A stretch of 64,000 nucleotides of DNA from an uncultured Chloroflexota bacterium (GTDB taxonomy: Bacteria > Chloroflexota > Limnocylindria > Limnocylindrales > CSP1-4). Shown here piece after piece: positions 17,846 to 25,823 of this stretch. Each line of letters begins with the position of its first letter. The first letter of the stretch is position 1. Where the stretch lies: contig CAIJPD010000066.1 in assembly GCA_903822495.1 (NCBI GenBank), positions 1 through 64,000 on the forward strand, read 5' to 3'. The position numbers and the translations under genes are program-made. Below the pieces are notes generated by a model. It had not been told where the DNA came from. It saw only the letters and a list, made by a program, of their open reading frames with translations, and searched no databases.

Positions 17846-18863
17846 CGAAGCGCGCCTTCCAGGCCGGGATCGCCTCCGGATTGACGATGTTGCGGGGTAG
17901 CTCGCCACGCAGCGCGCGCGCCATGTTGTCCACCGCCATGACCGTCCCCGTCTCACGCATGGCCCGGTTCGCGCCGATCGCGTGCGGCGTGAGCATCACC
18001 CGGTCCGGGTCCAGGTCCAGGATGGGGTTGCCGGGCCGGAGCGGCTCCTGCTCGAAGACGTCCAGCGCCGCACCCGCGATCCACCCCTCGGCGATAGCGC
18101 GGCAGAGCGCGGCCTCGTCCAGCACCGGCCCCCGGGAGCTGTTGACCAGGTAGGCGGTGGGCTTCATCGCCCGGAAGCGCGCCTCGGTCATCAGGCCGCG
18201 CGTCTCGTCGGTCAGGTTGACGTGGATGGTGATCGCGTCGGACTCGGCCAACAACTGATCGAGCGGCACCAGGCGGGCGCCCACCGATACCGCGTGGCCC
18301 GGCTCCACGTTCGGGTCCGTGGCCAGGACGCGGACGTCCCAGGTCTGCAGTCGCCGGGCGACATTGGCGCCGATCCGGCCCAGTCCGATGATGCCCACCG
18401 TCTTGCCCCAGAGCAGCTCGCCGAGGCGGTCGTCGGCGCGCCACTTGCCCTCGCGGAGCATCCGCTCGTTGATCCGGACCCGCTTGACGAGCGCGAGGAT
18501 CTGCGCGATGGCGCCCTCCGCGACGCCGACCAGGTTCTCCAGCGCGGGGCTGTTGCACACGACGATGCCGTGGTCCGTGGCGGCGTCCAGGTCGATGACC
18601 TCCACGCCGATCGTGGCCTTGGCGATGATGCGCAGCCTCGGGCAGGCCTCGATGATGGGCCGCGTCATCTTGTCCCGGGACGAGACCAGGACCGCGTCCG
18701 CGTCCCGGCACAGCGCGATCATCTCGGCCTGGGTGTAGGGCTGGCCGGGGAAGTGCTCGATGGAGCGCCCCTCGATGACGTCGACCCCGGCGTCCTGGAG
18801 CGACTTGGCCCAGCCCGGGCGGTCCCACGGCCCCACGGCGACGATGCGCATGCGTTCGGCCAT
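17826..18863 (-). CDS. D-2-hydroxyacid dehydrogenase (NAD-dependent), copy 2
   Basis: A 345-residue member of the D-isomer 2-hydroxyacid dehydrogenase family, reducing a 2-oxoacid or oxidising a D-hydroxyacid with NAD. The Rossmann motif is TVGIIGLGRIGANVARRL. The catalytic Arg (LVNSSRGPVLDEAAL), Glu (ALDVFEQEPL) and His (MLTPHAIGAN) are all present. The start is the ATG 5 bp after the stop of the upstream paralogue; earlier in-frame codons overlap that gene. The two enzymes are clearly related but divergent, suggesting an old duplication with different substrates or sequential steps. Confidence 0.9.
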   Translation of the reverse strand: MAERMRIVAVGPWDRPGWAKSLQDAGVDVIEGRSIEHFPGQPYTQAEMIALCRDADAVLVSSRDKMTRPIIEACPRLRIIAKATIGVEVIDLDAATDHGIVVCNSPALENLVGVAEGAIAQILALVKRVRINERMLREGKWRADDRLGELLWGKTVGIIGLGRIGANVARRLQTWDVRVLATDPNVEPGHAVSVGARLVPLDQLLAESDAITIHVNLTDETRGLMTEARFRAMKPTAYLVNSSRGPVLDEAALCRAIAEGWIAGAALDVFEQEPLRPGNPILDLDPDRVMLTPHAIGANRAMRETGTVMAVDNMARALRGELPRNIVNPEAIPAWKARFVSPAGA

Positions 18864-18868
18864 CCCGT

Positions 18869-19951
18869 TCAGCCCTCCACGTCCAGCAGGCTGCGGCCGG
18901 CGAACCGGTCCCGCCAGTGGTCCACGACCTCCGTGTTGAAGACGTTGTCCGGGAGTTCGCCCTTGAGCGCGGCGATCACCGATCGCGTGGCCCACATCAG
19001 GCCCGGCTTCAGGCCGCTGCCGTAGTTGGACGAGACCATGTGGGGTGAGAGCAGCACCCGGTCGTCCATGGCCCGGAGCTGGCTGTCGGCCGCCAGCGGC
19101 TCATCCCCGAAGACGTCGAGGGCGGCGCCGGCAATCTGCCTCGCCTGGAGCGCGGCGATCAGCGCCGGCTCGTCCACGCAGCCACCGCGGGCGGTGTTCA
19201 CCAGCGATGCCGTGGGCTTCATCAGCGCCAGCTGCTCCGCGCCGATCATGTGGCGCGTCTCCTTGGTGAGGACCACGTGGAGGGTGACCACGTCGGACTC
19301 GCGCAGGAGCGACTCCAGCGACGGCATCCGCTCCACGCGGGCCCGCAAGAACTTGTCGTTGGGCACGTAGGGGTCGTAGGCGATCATCCGCATCCCCCAC
19401 GGCGCCAGCAGCCTGGCCACGCGAGTCCCGATCCGGCCCAGGCCCACGATGCCGATCACGATCCCGGGGTAGCCGTCCGATGCGCGCCGGCCGACGAAGG
19501 TTCCCTGGTGCTCGAGGTTTCGCCAGCCCGCCGTGGTCTTGAGCCAGCGGTCGCGCTCGCGCGTCTTCTTGAGCAGGGCGAGCATGTTGGTCACCGTTCC
19601 CTCGGCAACGCCACCCCAGTTCGCCTCGGTCGGCGCGTGGGTGACCAGGATGCCGCGTTCCGTTGCGGCGTCGACGTCGATGTCGTCCGTCCCGATGGTG
19701 AACTTGGCCACGATCCGGCAGTCCGGCGCGGCGGCCATGAGCGCCTGCGTGATCGGTGAGGAGCGGATGGAGGTCCCCATCATGGCGTCGCAGCCCTGGG
19801 CCATCCGGGCCATCTCTGCCTCGTTGTCGCCCTGCGGTGTCTCCCAGCCGGCGCTGCCGAGGACGAGCTCACAGCCGGCCGCTTCGAGCATTCGGTGGGC
19901 CTCCCCGGTCGGGTCCGCCGGGGCAAAGACGAAGACGCGCGGCTTGGCCAT
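18869..19951 (-). CDS. D-2-hydroxyacid dehydrogenase (NAD-dependent), copy 1
   Basis: A 360-residue paralogue of the next gene. Motifs: IGIVGLGRIGTRVARLLAPW (NAD binding), LVNTARGGCVDEPAL (Arg), ALDVFGDEPL (Glu) and LLSPHMVSSN (His). Of two close ATGs (19957, 19951), the second has AGGAAGG at a good distance while the first abuts it, so 19951 is used. It begins 205 bp after the transporter gene and is followed after 5 bp by the paralogue, so the two are one transcription unit. Confidence 0.9.
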   Translation of the reverse strand: MAKPRVFVFAPADPTGEAHRMLEAAGCELVLGSAGWETPQGDNEAEMARMAQGCDAMMGTSIRSSPITQALMAAAPDCRIVAKFTIGTDDIDVDAATERGILVTHAPTEANWGGVAEGTVTNMLALLKKTRERDRWLKTTAGWRNLEHQGTFVGRRASDGYPGIVIGIVGLGRIGTRVARLLAPWGMRMIAYDPYVPNDKFLRARVERMPSLESLLRESDVVTLHVVLTKETRHMIGAEQLALMKPTASLVNTARGGCVDEPALIAALQARQIAGAALDVFGDEPLAADSQLRAMDDRVLLSPHMVSSNYGSGLKPGLMWATRSVIAALKGELPDNVFNTEVVDHWRDRFAGRSLLDVEG

Positions 19952-20156
19952 GCTCATCCTTCCTGCCTGTGTCAGATGCGCATCCCCGGGACGTGGCGCA
20001 TCGATGGATCTTCCTCCGTCCGGCGTTCGTCGCGCCGTCGCCGCGGAAAGTGTCGCAGGCGGGGGACCGTGGCACACGCCGGTCCCGCCACCCCGGGGCG
20101 CCGCCGCGCTGGCCGCTCAGCCCCGCCATTCGGGTGTCGCCGCGGTCGGTCGCTGG

Positions 20157-21401
20157 TCAGGCCCGGTCGTCGGGGGCGTGAGCCGGCGGCGCTCCTGGAG
20201 GCGCCGACTGACCGGTCAGGCCGCCGAACACCGCCGCCAGGCTGAGGGCCATCACCCCGGCTGTCGCCACCAGCACTCCGGCGGCCCCGGCCACGGCCGC
20301 CAGCGTCCCGGCGACGACGGGGAGGGCGATGCGGCCGACGCCGTTGCCCATGATCCGGATCGCCAGCGCCGTGGCCCGCGCGGGGCGGGGCGCCGCCGAA
20401 GCCACCCACGCGAGCGACAGCGGCTGTCCGATCCCCAGGCCGGCGCCGGCGGCGACCATGGCGAGCACCACGAGGGGGAGCGGGGTGAGGAACGGGAGCG
20501 CCAGGAGCGCGACGGCGCTCACGGCCATGCTGGCCACCAGGAGGACCGGCCGGCCAAGCCTGGCCGCAAGGCTCCCCAGCACCACCCGGACCGCCATGCT
20601 GGCCCCCGCCCGGACCGCCAGCAGCGAGCCCACCAGGCTGGCCGCCCAGAGCCGCTCCTGCCCCAGCGCGGGCAGGTACATGACGACGATGTCGATCGAC
20701 GAGAGCACCGTCGTGCCGACCAGGATCGCCCGGAAGATGCCCGGGGTCCGGAGAATCCCCAGCAGGGTCGTGTCGAGCGGGTGGCCGGCGGGCTCCACTG
20801 CCTGCGCTGTCGTCGCCGGTGGCCGGATGAGGAGCAGCAACGGCAGGATCAGGACGCCGATGGCGGCGCCGATCACCATCGTTCGGGTGACCTCATCGGG
20901 CGAGCCGCCGCCGGCAACCAGCGCGGCCATCGCCGGGCCCGCCATCTGCCCGATGGACGCGAAGAACGAGAACGCCGCGAAGCCGCGATCGTAGGTCCGC
21001 TCGTCGCCGTGGCGGGCGATCATCGCCTGGGTTGCCACGCCCGTCGTGATCTCCCCGAGCCCCAGCAGGGCAAACAGGACGAAGAGCATCCAGGCAGACT
21101 CGGGCGTGCTCACCAGCGCCAGCCCGAACCCGGCAACGATGAGCGCGACGGTCCCGACCGCGATGAAGATGGTCGAGCCGCGCCGGTCGATCATTCGCCC
21201 CATTCGGAGCGCGAGCAGGAGCGGGGTGATCGAGAAGGAGGCAGACAGGAGGCCCAGGCTGGCCGGGCCCAGGCCCAGGGCGAGGGCCCGGTACGCCACC
21301 ATCGGCCGGATCATGTTGATCGAGGCCTGGTTGAGCATGAAGACGATCAGCGACAGGACCAGCCACCGGCCGGCGACCCGCGTCGCGATGCGGCCGGTCA
21401 C
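20157..21401 (-). CDS. major facilitator superfamily transporter
   Basis: A 414-residue, 12-helix MFS permease. The GTG start overlaps the stop of the upstream hydrolase (GTGA) and is preceded by GGAGGG, so the longer ORF drawn to 21911 is not the gene. The MFS loop motif appears as ALRMGRMIDRRGSTIF after helix 2, and the second half repeats as LGSLAARLGRPVLLVASM. The substrate is unknown. Coupling with the cysteine hydrolase and proximity to the hydroxyacid dehydrogenases suggest uptake of the compound they degrade, or export of a product. Confidence 0.9.
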   Translation of the reverse strand: MTGRIATRVAGRWLVLSLIVFMLNQASINMIRPMVAYRALALGLGPASLGLLSASFSITPLLLALRMGRMIDRRGSTIFIAVGTVALIVAGFGLALVSTPESAWMLFVLFALLGLGEITTGVATQAMIARHGDERTYDRGFAAFSFFASIGQMAGPAMAALVAGGGSPDEVTRTMVIGAAIGVLILPLLLLIRPPATTAQAVEPAGHPLDTTLLGILRTPGIFRAILVGTTVLSSIDIVVMYLPALGQERLWAASLVGSLLAVRAGASMAVRVVLGSLAARLGRPVLLVASMAVSAVALLALPFLTPLPLVVLAMVAAGAGLGIGQPLSLAWVASAAPRPARATALAIRIMGNGVGRIALPVVAGTLAAVAGAAGVLVATAGVMALSLAAVFGGLTGQSAPPGAPPAHAPDDRA

Positions 21402-22120
21402 GACCCTCCGTGCCGCCGGCTTGCCCCGATCCGCTCCATGTAGGCCACCACGTCGTCGGTCGGCTGGACGTGCGCGTATTTCTGCTCCATGTCGAACAGG
21501 TTGATCGCGTGCGGCGCCTCGTGCCGGTCGAAGACGCACTCCTCCGGCATGAGGATCGGGTAGCGACAGGACTTGCCGTCGACCACGGTTGCCCGGACGC
21601 AGCCCGAGGTGCTCTCGCCGGTCATGATCAACGTGTCCGCGTCCAGGCCGCGCAGGTGCTGGATGAGCCACGTCTGGTGGAACGCGCTGGGCGCGGTCTT
21701 GTACAGGACCGCCTCGCCGGGGAGCGGCGCCAGCTCCGGGATGATCTCGTAGCGTCGCCGCCGGCGCTCCGCCATCTCCGGGTCCAGCGGGCCGAGCGGG
21801 GGCCGGTCCCGCCAGCCGGGGATCGCCTCGCTCTGCGTGGTGTGGATGACGGGGATCCCGTTGGCCCGGGCCACCGCCAGGACGCGCTGGACGTGGGGGA
21901 GGGCGTCCCACGCCGCCTCGCCGCAGCTGCCCGGCCAGCGCAGGATGGCCTGCTCCAGCGGCTCTCGCCGGTCGCCGTACGCCCAGCGGATGAAGTCGAT
22001 CAGGATCAGGACGGGCCGGCTGCCGGGCGCGCGGTGCGCCGTGGCTTCCAGGGTCGCCCGGTCCCGCTCGGTGAGGAAGCGGTCCCAGACCCGTTCACGT
22101 CCGGCCGTCTCTTCCGCCAT
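21398..22120 (-). CDS. isochorismatase-like cysteine hydrolase
   Basis: A 240-residue hydrolase of the isochorismatase/amidase superfamily. The catalytic triad is visible: Asp in PVLILIDFIRWAYGD, Lys in VLYKTAPSAF, and the nucleophilic Cys in ESTSGCVRATVVDG. The long N terminus and YGDR segment resemble N-carbamoylsarcosine amidase and maleamate amidohydrolase, so hydrolysis of an amide or carbamoyl bond is likelier than isochorismate cleavage. AGGAGGG lies 7 nt before the ATG. It heads an apparent operon with the MFS transporter. Confidence 0.85.
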   Translation of the reverse strand: MAEETAGRERVWDRFLTERDRATLEATAHRAPGSRPVLILIDFIRWAYGDRREPLEQAILRWPGSCGEAAWDALPHVQRVLAVARANGIPVIHTTQSEAIPGWRDRPPLGPLDPEMAERRRRRYEIIPELAPLPGEAVLYKTAPSAFHQTWLIQHLRGLDADTLIMTGESTSGCVRATVVDGKSCRYPILMPEECVFDRHEAPHAINLFDMEQKYAHVQPTDDVVAYMERIGASRRHGGS

Positions 22121-22156
22121 GGATCAATCCCTCCTGCGACGTACCCGGCCATTGTG

Positions 22157-22162
22157 TAGACT
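22157..22162 (+). promoter_or_regulatory. -10 box of tRNA-Lys
   Basis: TAGACT lies 31 nt before the mature tRNA 5' end, predicting a primary transcript with a leader of about 25 nt. It sits in the 73-bp divergent gap shared with the cysteine hydrolase gene. Confidence 0.4.
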
Positions 22163-22193
22163 TCGGGTCGGCCGCGGAGCAATCCCGGCACAT

Positions 22194-22268
22194 GGGCCCG
22201 TAGCTCAATGGCAGAGCAAGTGACTCTTAATCACTTTGTTGGAGGTTCAAGTCCTCCCGGGCTCACCA
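22194..22268 (+). tRNA. tRNA-Lys (anticodon CTT)
   Basis: The acceptor stem GGGCCCG pairs with CGGGCTC, followed by discriminator A and an encoded CCA. The D arm is GCTCAATGGCAGAGC. The anticodon stem AGTGA/TCACT closes a seven-base loop CTCTTAA, giving anticodon CTT for AAG lysine codons. The T arm contains GGTTCAAGTCC. All four arms fold canonically. Confidence 0.97.
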
Positions 22269-22286
22269 ACTCCTGACACCACTTGA

Positions 22287-22310
22287 CCCCCGGCGGACAT
22301 CCGTCGGGGG
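22287..22310 (+). terminator. hairpin terminator after tRNA-Lys
   Basis: CCCCCGGCGGA and TCCGTCGGGGG form an 11-bp stem with one G-T wobble and a 2-nt loop, 18 nt after the tRNA. Only a broken T-rich tail (TTCGTGATT) follows. Confidence 0.65.
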
Positions 22311-22458
22311 TTCGTGATTCGCGGGTTGTCGGGCTGGCGCTTGGGACCACGGGGTCCATGGACGACCCGTGGACATCTGTCTCCGCCGGCGAACGAGCCG
22401 CATGAAGCCGCTCTCGCCCGCTATCGCGCCCCCGAGCTCGGCGCGCGACGCGTCTTGG

Positions 22459-22635
22459 TCACCTCGTTGCCCGCAGGAGGAAGACCACGCCCGCGATCAC
22501 CAGCACCGCGATGCCGGCGACGAAAACCCAGTCACCCCACCAGAAGCCGCGGTTGACGCGGCCCAACACGATCAGGATCGCGGAGACCACCGCCATCAGA
22601 GTCAAGAACGGATGGGCCGTCACGCGGGATGGCAT
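22459..22635 (-). CDS. small two-helix membrane protein
   Basis: A 58-residue protein starting at an ATG preceded by AGGAGG; the longer ORF start has no site. Two transmembrane helices are evident (PFLTLMAVVSAILIVLG and VFVAGIAVLVIAGVVFLL) separated by NRGFWWGDW, with a short basic tail. No family is recognised. It lies 55 bp downstream of the ABC permease on the same strand and may be co-transcribed, but a functional link is not shown. Confidence 0.7.
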   Translation of the reverse strand: MPSRVTAHPFLTLMAVVSAILIVLGRVNRGFWWGDWVFVAGIAVLVIAGVVFLLRATR

Positions 22636-22690
22636 CTGGTTCCTCCTTCGATCGCTGCGGCCCGACTGGGCCCGCACATGCTGAACCTGC

Positions 22691-23890
22691 TCACGGCCGC
22701 GGCCCACGGAAGGCGTCCATGAAGCGGACCCGCGTGCCAATGCGCGGGGCCGCGTTGGCGTAGACCCGGCCGGCCATCCACGTCAGGCCGACGATGCTGG
22801 CCGTCGTCAGCGCCACTGCGAGGCCGACCTGCCAGGACGGCACGTCACTGCTGGCCATCCGAACCGCCATCACGATGGGGGCGAACGGCGGCAGCAGCGA
22901 GCACACGATGACCAGGGGGCTGGTCGGGTTCGCGAGCGTCGCGTACATGAGCAGATACCCCACGATCTGGAAGATGGCGATCGGCGCGATGGCGCCCTGG
23001 ACCTCCTCCTGGCGCGAGACGAGGGAGGCGACCGCCGAGTAGGCAGTGGCGTACAACAGGAAGCCGAGCAGGAACCAGAAGATGTCGCCCAGGATCGAAC
23101 TCACGGCGAGGGCGGGGATCGAGGCGACATTGGTCACGTGAACCGCGATGAGCGCGGCCGCGCCCACGATCGTGAGCTGCAGGAGCCCGACGAGGCCGAT
23201 CCCGATGACCTTGCCGGCGAGCAGGCGGCTTGGCTGGATCGTGGCGAGCAGGATCTCCATGATCCGCGTCGCCTTCTCCTCGACCACGCCCTGGGCCACC
23301 TGGCTGCCGTAGATCCCCAGCGCGATCCAGAGGAGGATGCCGAGGCCCATGCTGGCGAACACGTTCTCGTTGTCCCTGGGGCTGGGAGGCTGCAGCAGGT
23401 GCACCGGGACCAGGGCCATGGCCGAGGCGATGGCTTCCGGCGAGAGGCCGGCGTCGGAGAGGCGTGCGGCCTCCGCGGCCAGGGAGAGGGCCGACTCGAT
23501 GTTCGATGCGACCGCGGTCTTCGCCACGGCCGTCGGTGCGGTCGCCGACCCAGTCACGAGCACGTCGAGCGTGCCCGCCGTGACCTGCGCCTGGCCGGCG
23601 GCGACGTCCGCGATGTCGCTGACGACGATGCTCGCACCCAGGGCCGTGGCGGACGCGCTGAACGTCGGCTCGAGCGCCTGGGACTCGCCGCTGAAGCCCA
23701 CCCGCGCCAGGTTGGTCTTGCCCCCGAGCAGCGACGCGGCCGCGATGCCGACGACGACGAGGACCGTCATCACGATGGTGCCGCCCACGAAGACGCGCGA
23801 GCGCAGGCGCATGCGCACCTCGCGCCGGGCGACGAGGACGGTGGTCGGCAGGGGGCGCGTTCCGCCCAGGCTCCGGGGCCGCGTGCTCAT
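22691..23890 (-). CDS. ABC-2 type exporter permease (NatB-like)
   Basis: A 399-residue permease whose ATG overlaps the stop of the ATPase gene (ATGA). One helix near the N terminus (VFVGGTIVMTVLVVVGIAAASLL) is followed by an extracytoplasmic domain of roughly 180 residues and five C-terminal helices beginning MGLGILLWIALGIYGSQ. The cytoplasmic helix EEKATRIMEILLATIQPSRLL is the usual signature of ABC2_membrane_3/NatB permeases. The cargo is unknown; Na+, peptide or drug export are all known for the family. Confidence 0.88.
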   Translation of the reverse strand: MSTRPRSLGGTRPLPTTVLVARREVRMRLRSRVFVGGTIVMTVLVVVGIAAASLLGGKTNLARVGFSGESQALEPTFSASATALGASIVVSDIADVAAGQAQVTAGTLDVLVTGSATAPTAVAKTAVASNIESALSLAAEAARLSDAGLSPEAIASAMALVPVHLLQPPSPRDNENVFASMGLGILLWIALGIYGSQVAQGVVEEKATRIMEILLATIQPSRLLAGKVIGIGLVGLLQLTIVGAAALIAVHVTNVASIPALAVSSILGDIFWFLLGFLLYATAYSAVASLVSRQEEVQGAIAPIAIFQIVGYLLMYATLANPTSPLVIVCSLLPPFAPIVMAVRMASSDVPSWQVGLAVALTTASIVGLTWMAGRVYANAAPRIGTRVRFMDAFRGPRP

Positions 23891-24798
23891 GCCCCTGCCT
23901 CCCCGATGACGGACCGGAAGACCTCGCCGAGGCTGGGCTCGACGAGCGCGAACTCGCGCACGGGTCCAGTGGCCAGCGCCGCCTGGAGCAGGGCCTGGTC
24001 GTCGACGCCCGGATCCAGCTCGAAGAGCCGCCTGGAGCCGTCGGCCCGGAGCAGGCGCACGCCCGGCAAGCCGATCTCCCAGTCCGATGGCGCGGCCGGG
24101 CTGTCGATCCAACGCCGCTCGCGGCCGCCGGCCCGAAGCTCGTCCACGGTGCCGCAGGCGACCATCCGACCGTGGTCGATGATGCCCACGCGGTCGCACA
24201 GCCGCTCAACGAGCTCCAGCTCGTGGCTGGAGAAGATGACGGGGACACCCGCCGTCGCCCGTTCGCGGAGCACGCCCGCCATCACGTCGACGGCCACCGG
24301 ATCGAGCCCGGCGAACGGCTCGTCGAGCACGAGGACGTCTGGACCGAAGACGAGTGCTGCGGCCAGCTGGACCCGCTGCTGGTTGCCCAGGCTGAGGGCC
24401 TGGAGATCGGCGTCGCGCCGGTCGGCGAGGCCGAAGCGGTCCAGCCAGCCGAGCGCGGCCTCCCGGGCTTCCGCACCCGCCATGCCGTGCAGCTCGCCGA
24501 GGTACATGAGCTGCTCCGCGACGCGCATCTTCGGGTACAGGCCGCGTTCCTCGGGCATGTAGCCGATGTGGCGCCGGGCCTCGAAGGTCAGGGGCACGCC
24601 CAGCCAGCGCACCACGCCGGCATCGGGCGTGAGCACGCCCAGCACGACCCGCATCGTCGTGGTCTTGCCGGCGCCGTTGCGTCCCACGAAGCCGAACAGC
24701 TCGCCGGCGCGGATGTCGACCGTGAGGTCCTGGAGGGCCACCACGTCACCGTACCGCTTCGAGATTCCGTCGATCTCGAGGGCCCTGTCAGTGGCCAT
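23887..24798 (-). CDS. ABC transporter ATP-binding protein (NatA-like)
   Basis: A 303-residue nucleotide-binding subunit. Walker A is GRNGAGKTTT, the signature motif LSLGNQQRVQLAAAL, Walker B VLVLDEPFAGLD, and the H-loop IFSSHE. The last ~80 residues form the DUF4162-like accessory tail common in NatA/drug-export ATPases. GGAG lies ahead of the ATG. It powers the permease encoded immediately downstream. Confidence 0.92.
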   Translation of the reverse strand: MATDRALEIDGISKRYGDVVALQDLTVDIRAGELFGFVGRNGAGKTTTMRVVLGVLTPDAGVVRWLGVPLTFEARRHIGYMPEERGLYPKMRVAEQLMYLGELHGMAGAEAREAALGWLDRFGLADRRDADLQALSLGNQQRVQLAAALVFGPDVLVLDEPFAGLDPVAVDVMAGVLRERATAGVPVIFSSHELELVERLCDRVGIIDHGRMVACGTVDELRAGGRERRWIDSPAAPSDWEIGLPGVRLLRADGSRRLFELDPGVDDQALLQAALATGPVREFALVEPSLGEVFRSVIGEAGA

Positions 24799-25708
24799 GG
24801 CTTTCTCCGACCGTCACGGACTCCACGTTGGAAGGAGGACGACGCCGCGGGCTGTCCGTCCCAGGTCGCGACCCGTGGGTCACGACGCAGCGCTTCGAAC
24901 CGCCGCGCGTGTTGTCCGGGGGTATGGTGCTCCCGCGGGACGGGCCATGCATTCGAAGGCGACGCGCACGCTCGTCCAGACCTCCGGCGGCGCAGTCTCC
25001 CCGCTTCCTGCGGCGGCCAATTGCCCGCTACCCCTGGGCCGTCCCCCCCCGGCTTCGCCGACACCGACATCCGGATCGTGGACACGGCCAGCCGGGCGGT
25101 CTGCCAGACCATCGCTTTGCCCGGCGCTTCCGGAGACCTCGCCCTGGACTCGGTCCATCGCCGTGCCCCGCCGGCGTCCGCCCCACTCCTGCCCCCCCGA
25201 AGCGATCTCGGGCCCGGCCTGACCGCCGGGGCCGCTATCCATCAGACCCGGCCATCGGCCTCGCCCTGGACAAGGGGGAGATCTTCGACATGAGCCTGCC
25301 AGCCGGGGCTCCGGCCGGGGCCTGGAAGCCCGTCGATGGCTTCCAGGCCCGCTTCGCCCGCCAGGGGGCGACCGGCACGGACCCCGCCCTCAACGACCAC
25401 TCGCTGACCAGCGACCACACCCGCGGCACGGCACACGGCTTCCGAACCCCGACCGCGATGATTGCGGTCGGCGACCAGCCGCTCGGACAGCTGGTCGACA
25501 CGATCGGCCACTCGGCGATCGGGGCCGGCTCGGCCGTCAGGGGCGCCCCGTTCATGGGACTGTCGTCGCGCATCAACCGGCTCGAGCGGAACACGGCGAC
25601 GGCCCGATCGGCAACGCAGATCGATGCTTGGGGTTCAAGGTTCGCGGGTGCACACGGGGCTCTCGGGCCGGCCGCGTTCGGCGGCTGCACACCAGAGGCG
25701 AGACGGCG
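24799..25708 (+). other. long gene-poor stretch with decayed coding fragments
   Basis: No intact gene is supported. ORFs listed here change character between frames and lack starts. One segment in frame 1 reads like protein (see the pseudogene entry at 25008-25165). A second run around 25260-25560 (for example KGEIFDMSLPAGAPAGAWKP) is open but unrecognised. An 8-C homopolymer at 25053-25060 is a likely slippage site. The promoter of the kinase operon lies at the right edge. Confidence 0.5.
25008..25165 (+). pseudogene. fragment of a beta-propeller-type lipoprotein
   Basis: One frame reads CGGQLPATPGPSPPGF, like the cysteine and Pro-rich spacer of a lipoprotein, then DTDIRIVDTASRAVCQTIAL and PGASGDLALDSVHR, which matches the rhythm of YVTN/six-bladed propeller repeats. 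Homology is lost soon after. There is no valid upstream signal peptide in frame. Most likely a degraded gene with several frameshifts. Confidence 0.35.
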
Positions 25709-25714
25709 TAGCAT
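25709..25714 (+). promoter_or_regulatory. -10 box ahead of the kinase operon
   Basis: TAGCAT is followed by about 28 nt and then AGGAGG (25743-25748), predicting a start site near 25721 and a short leader carrying a normal ribosome-binding site. Confidence 0.4.
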
Positions 25715-25754
25715 TTCCTCATTCGCGGTCGACCGTCCCCACAGGAGGCGATTC

Positions 25755-25823
25755 GTGGCGCGCTCGGCAGGACACGTGCGGATCGATGTGTTCGCCCCTG
25801 ATATCAGCGGCGCGACGTGCTGA
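25755..25823 (+). CDS. 22-codon leader ORF coupled to the hybrid kinase
   Basis: A GTG placed 6 nt after a perfect AGGAGG opens a 22-codon frame (MARSAGHVRIDVF...TC). Its stop overlaps the kinase start: the kinase GTG at 25817 lies inside the last codons. The kinase itself has no ribosome-binding site, so its translation would depend on ribosomes finishing this ORF. The peptide resembles nothing known; its role is probably coupling. Confidence 0.5.
   Translation: MARSAGHVRIDVFAPDISGATC

Noticed and set aside
21402-21911. N-terminal extension of the MFS ORF
   Set aside because: It overlaps the hydrolase gene, and a GTG with GGAGGG at 21401 gives a normal MFS length.
25817-25823. kinase start from a later ATG with its own ribosome-binding site
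   Set aside because: The first transmembrane helix begins right after this GTG; later Met codons would remove it.
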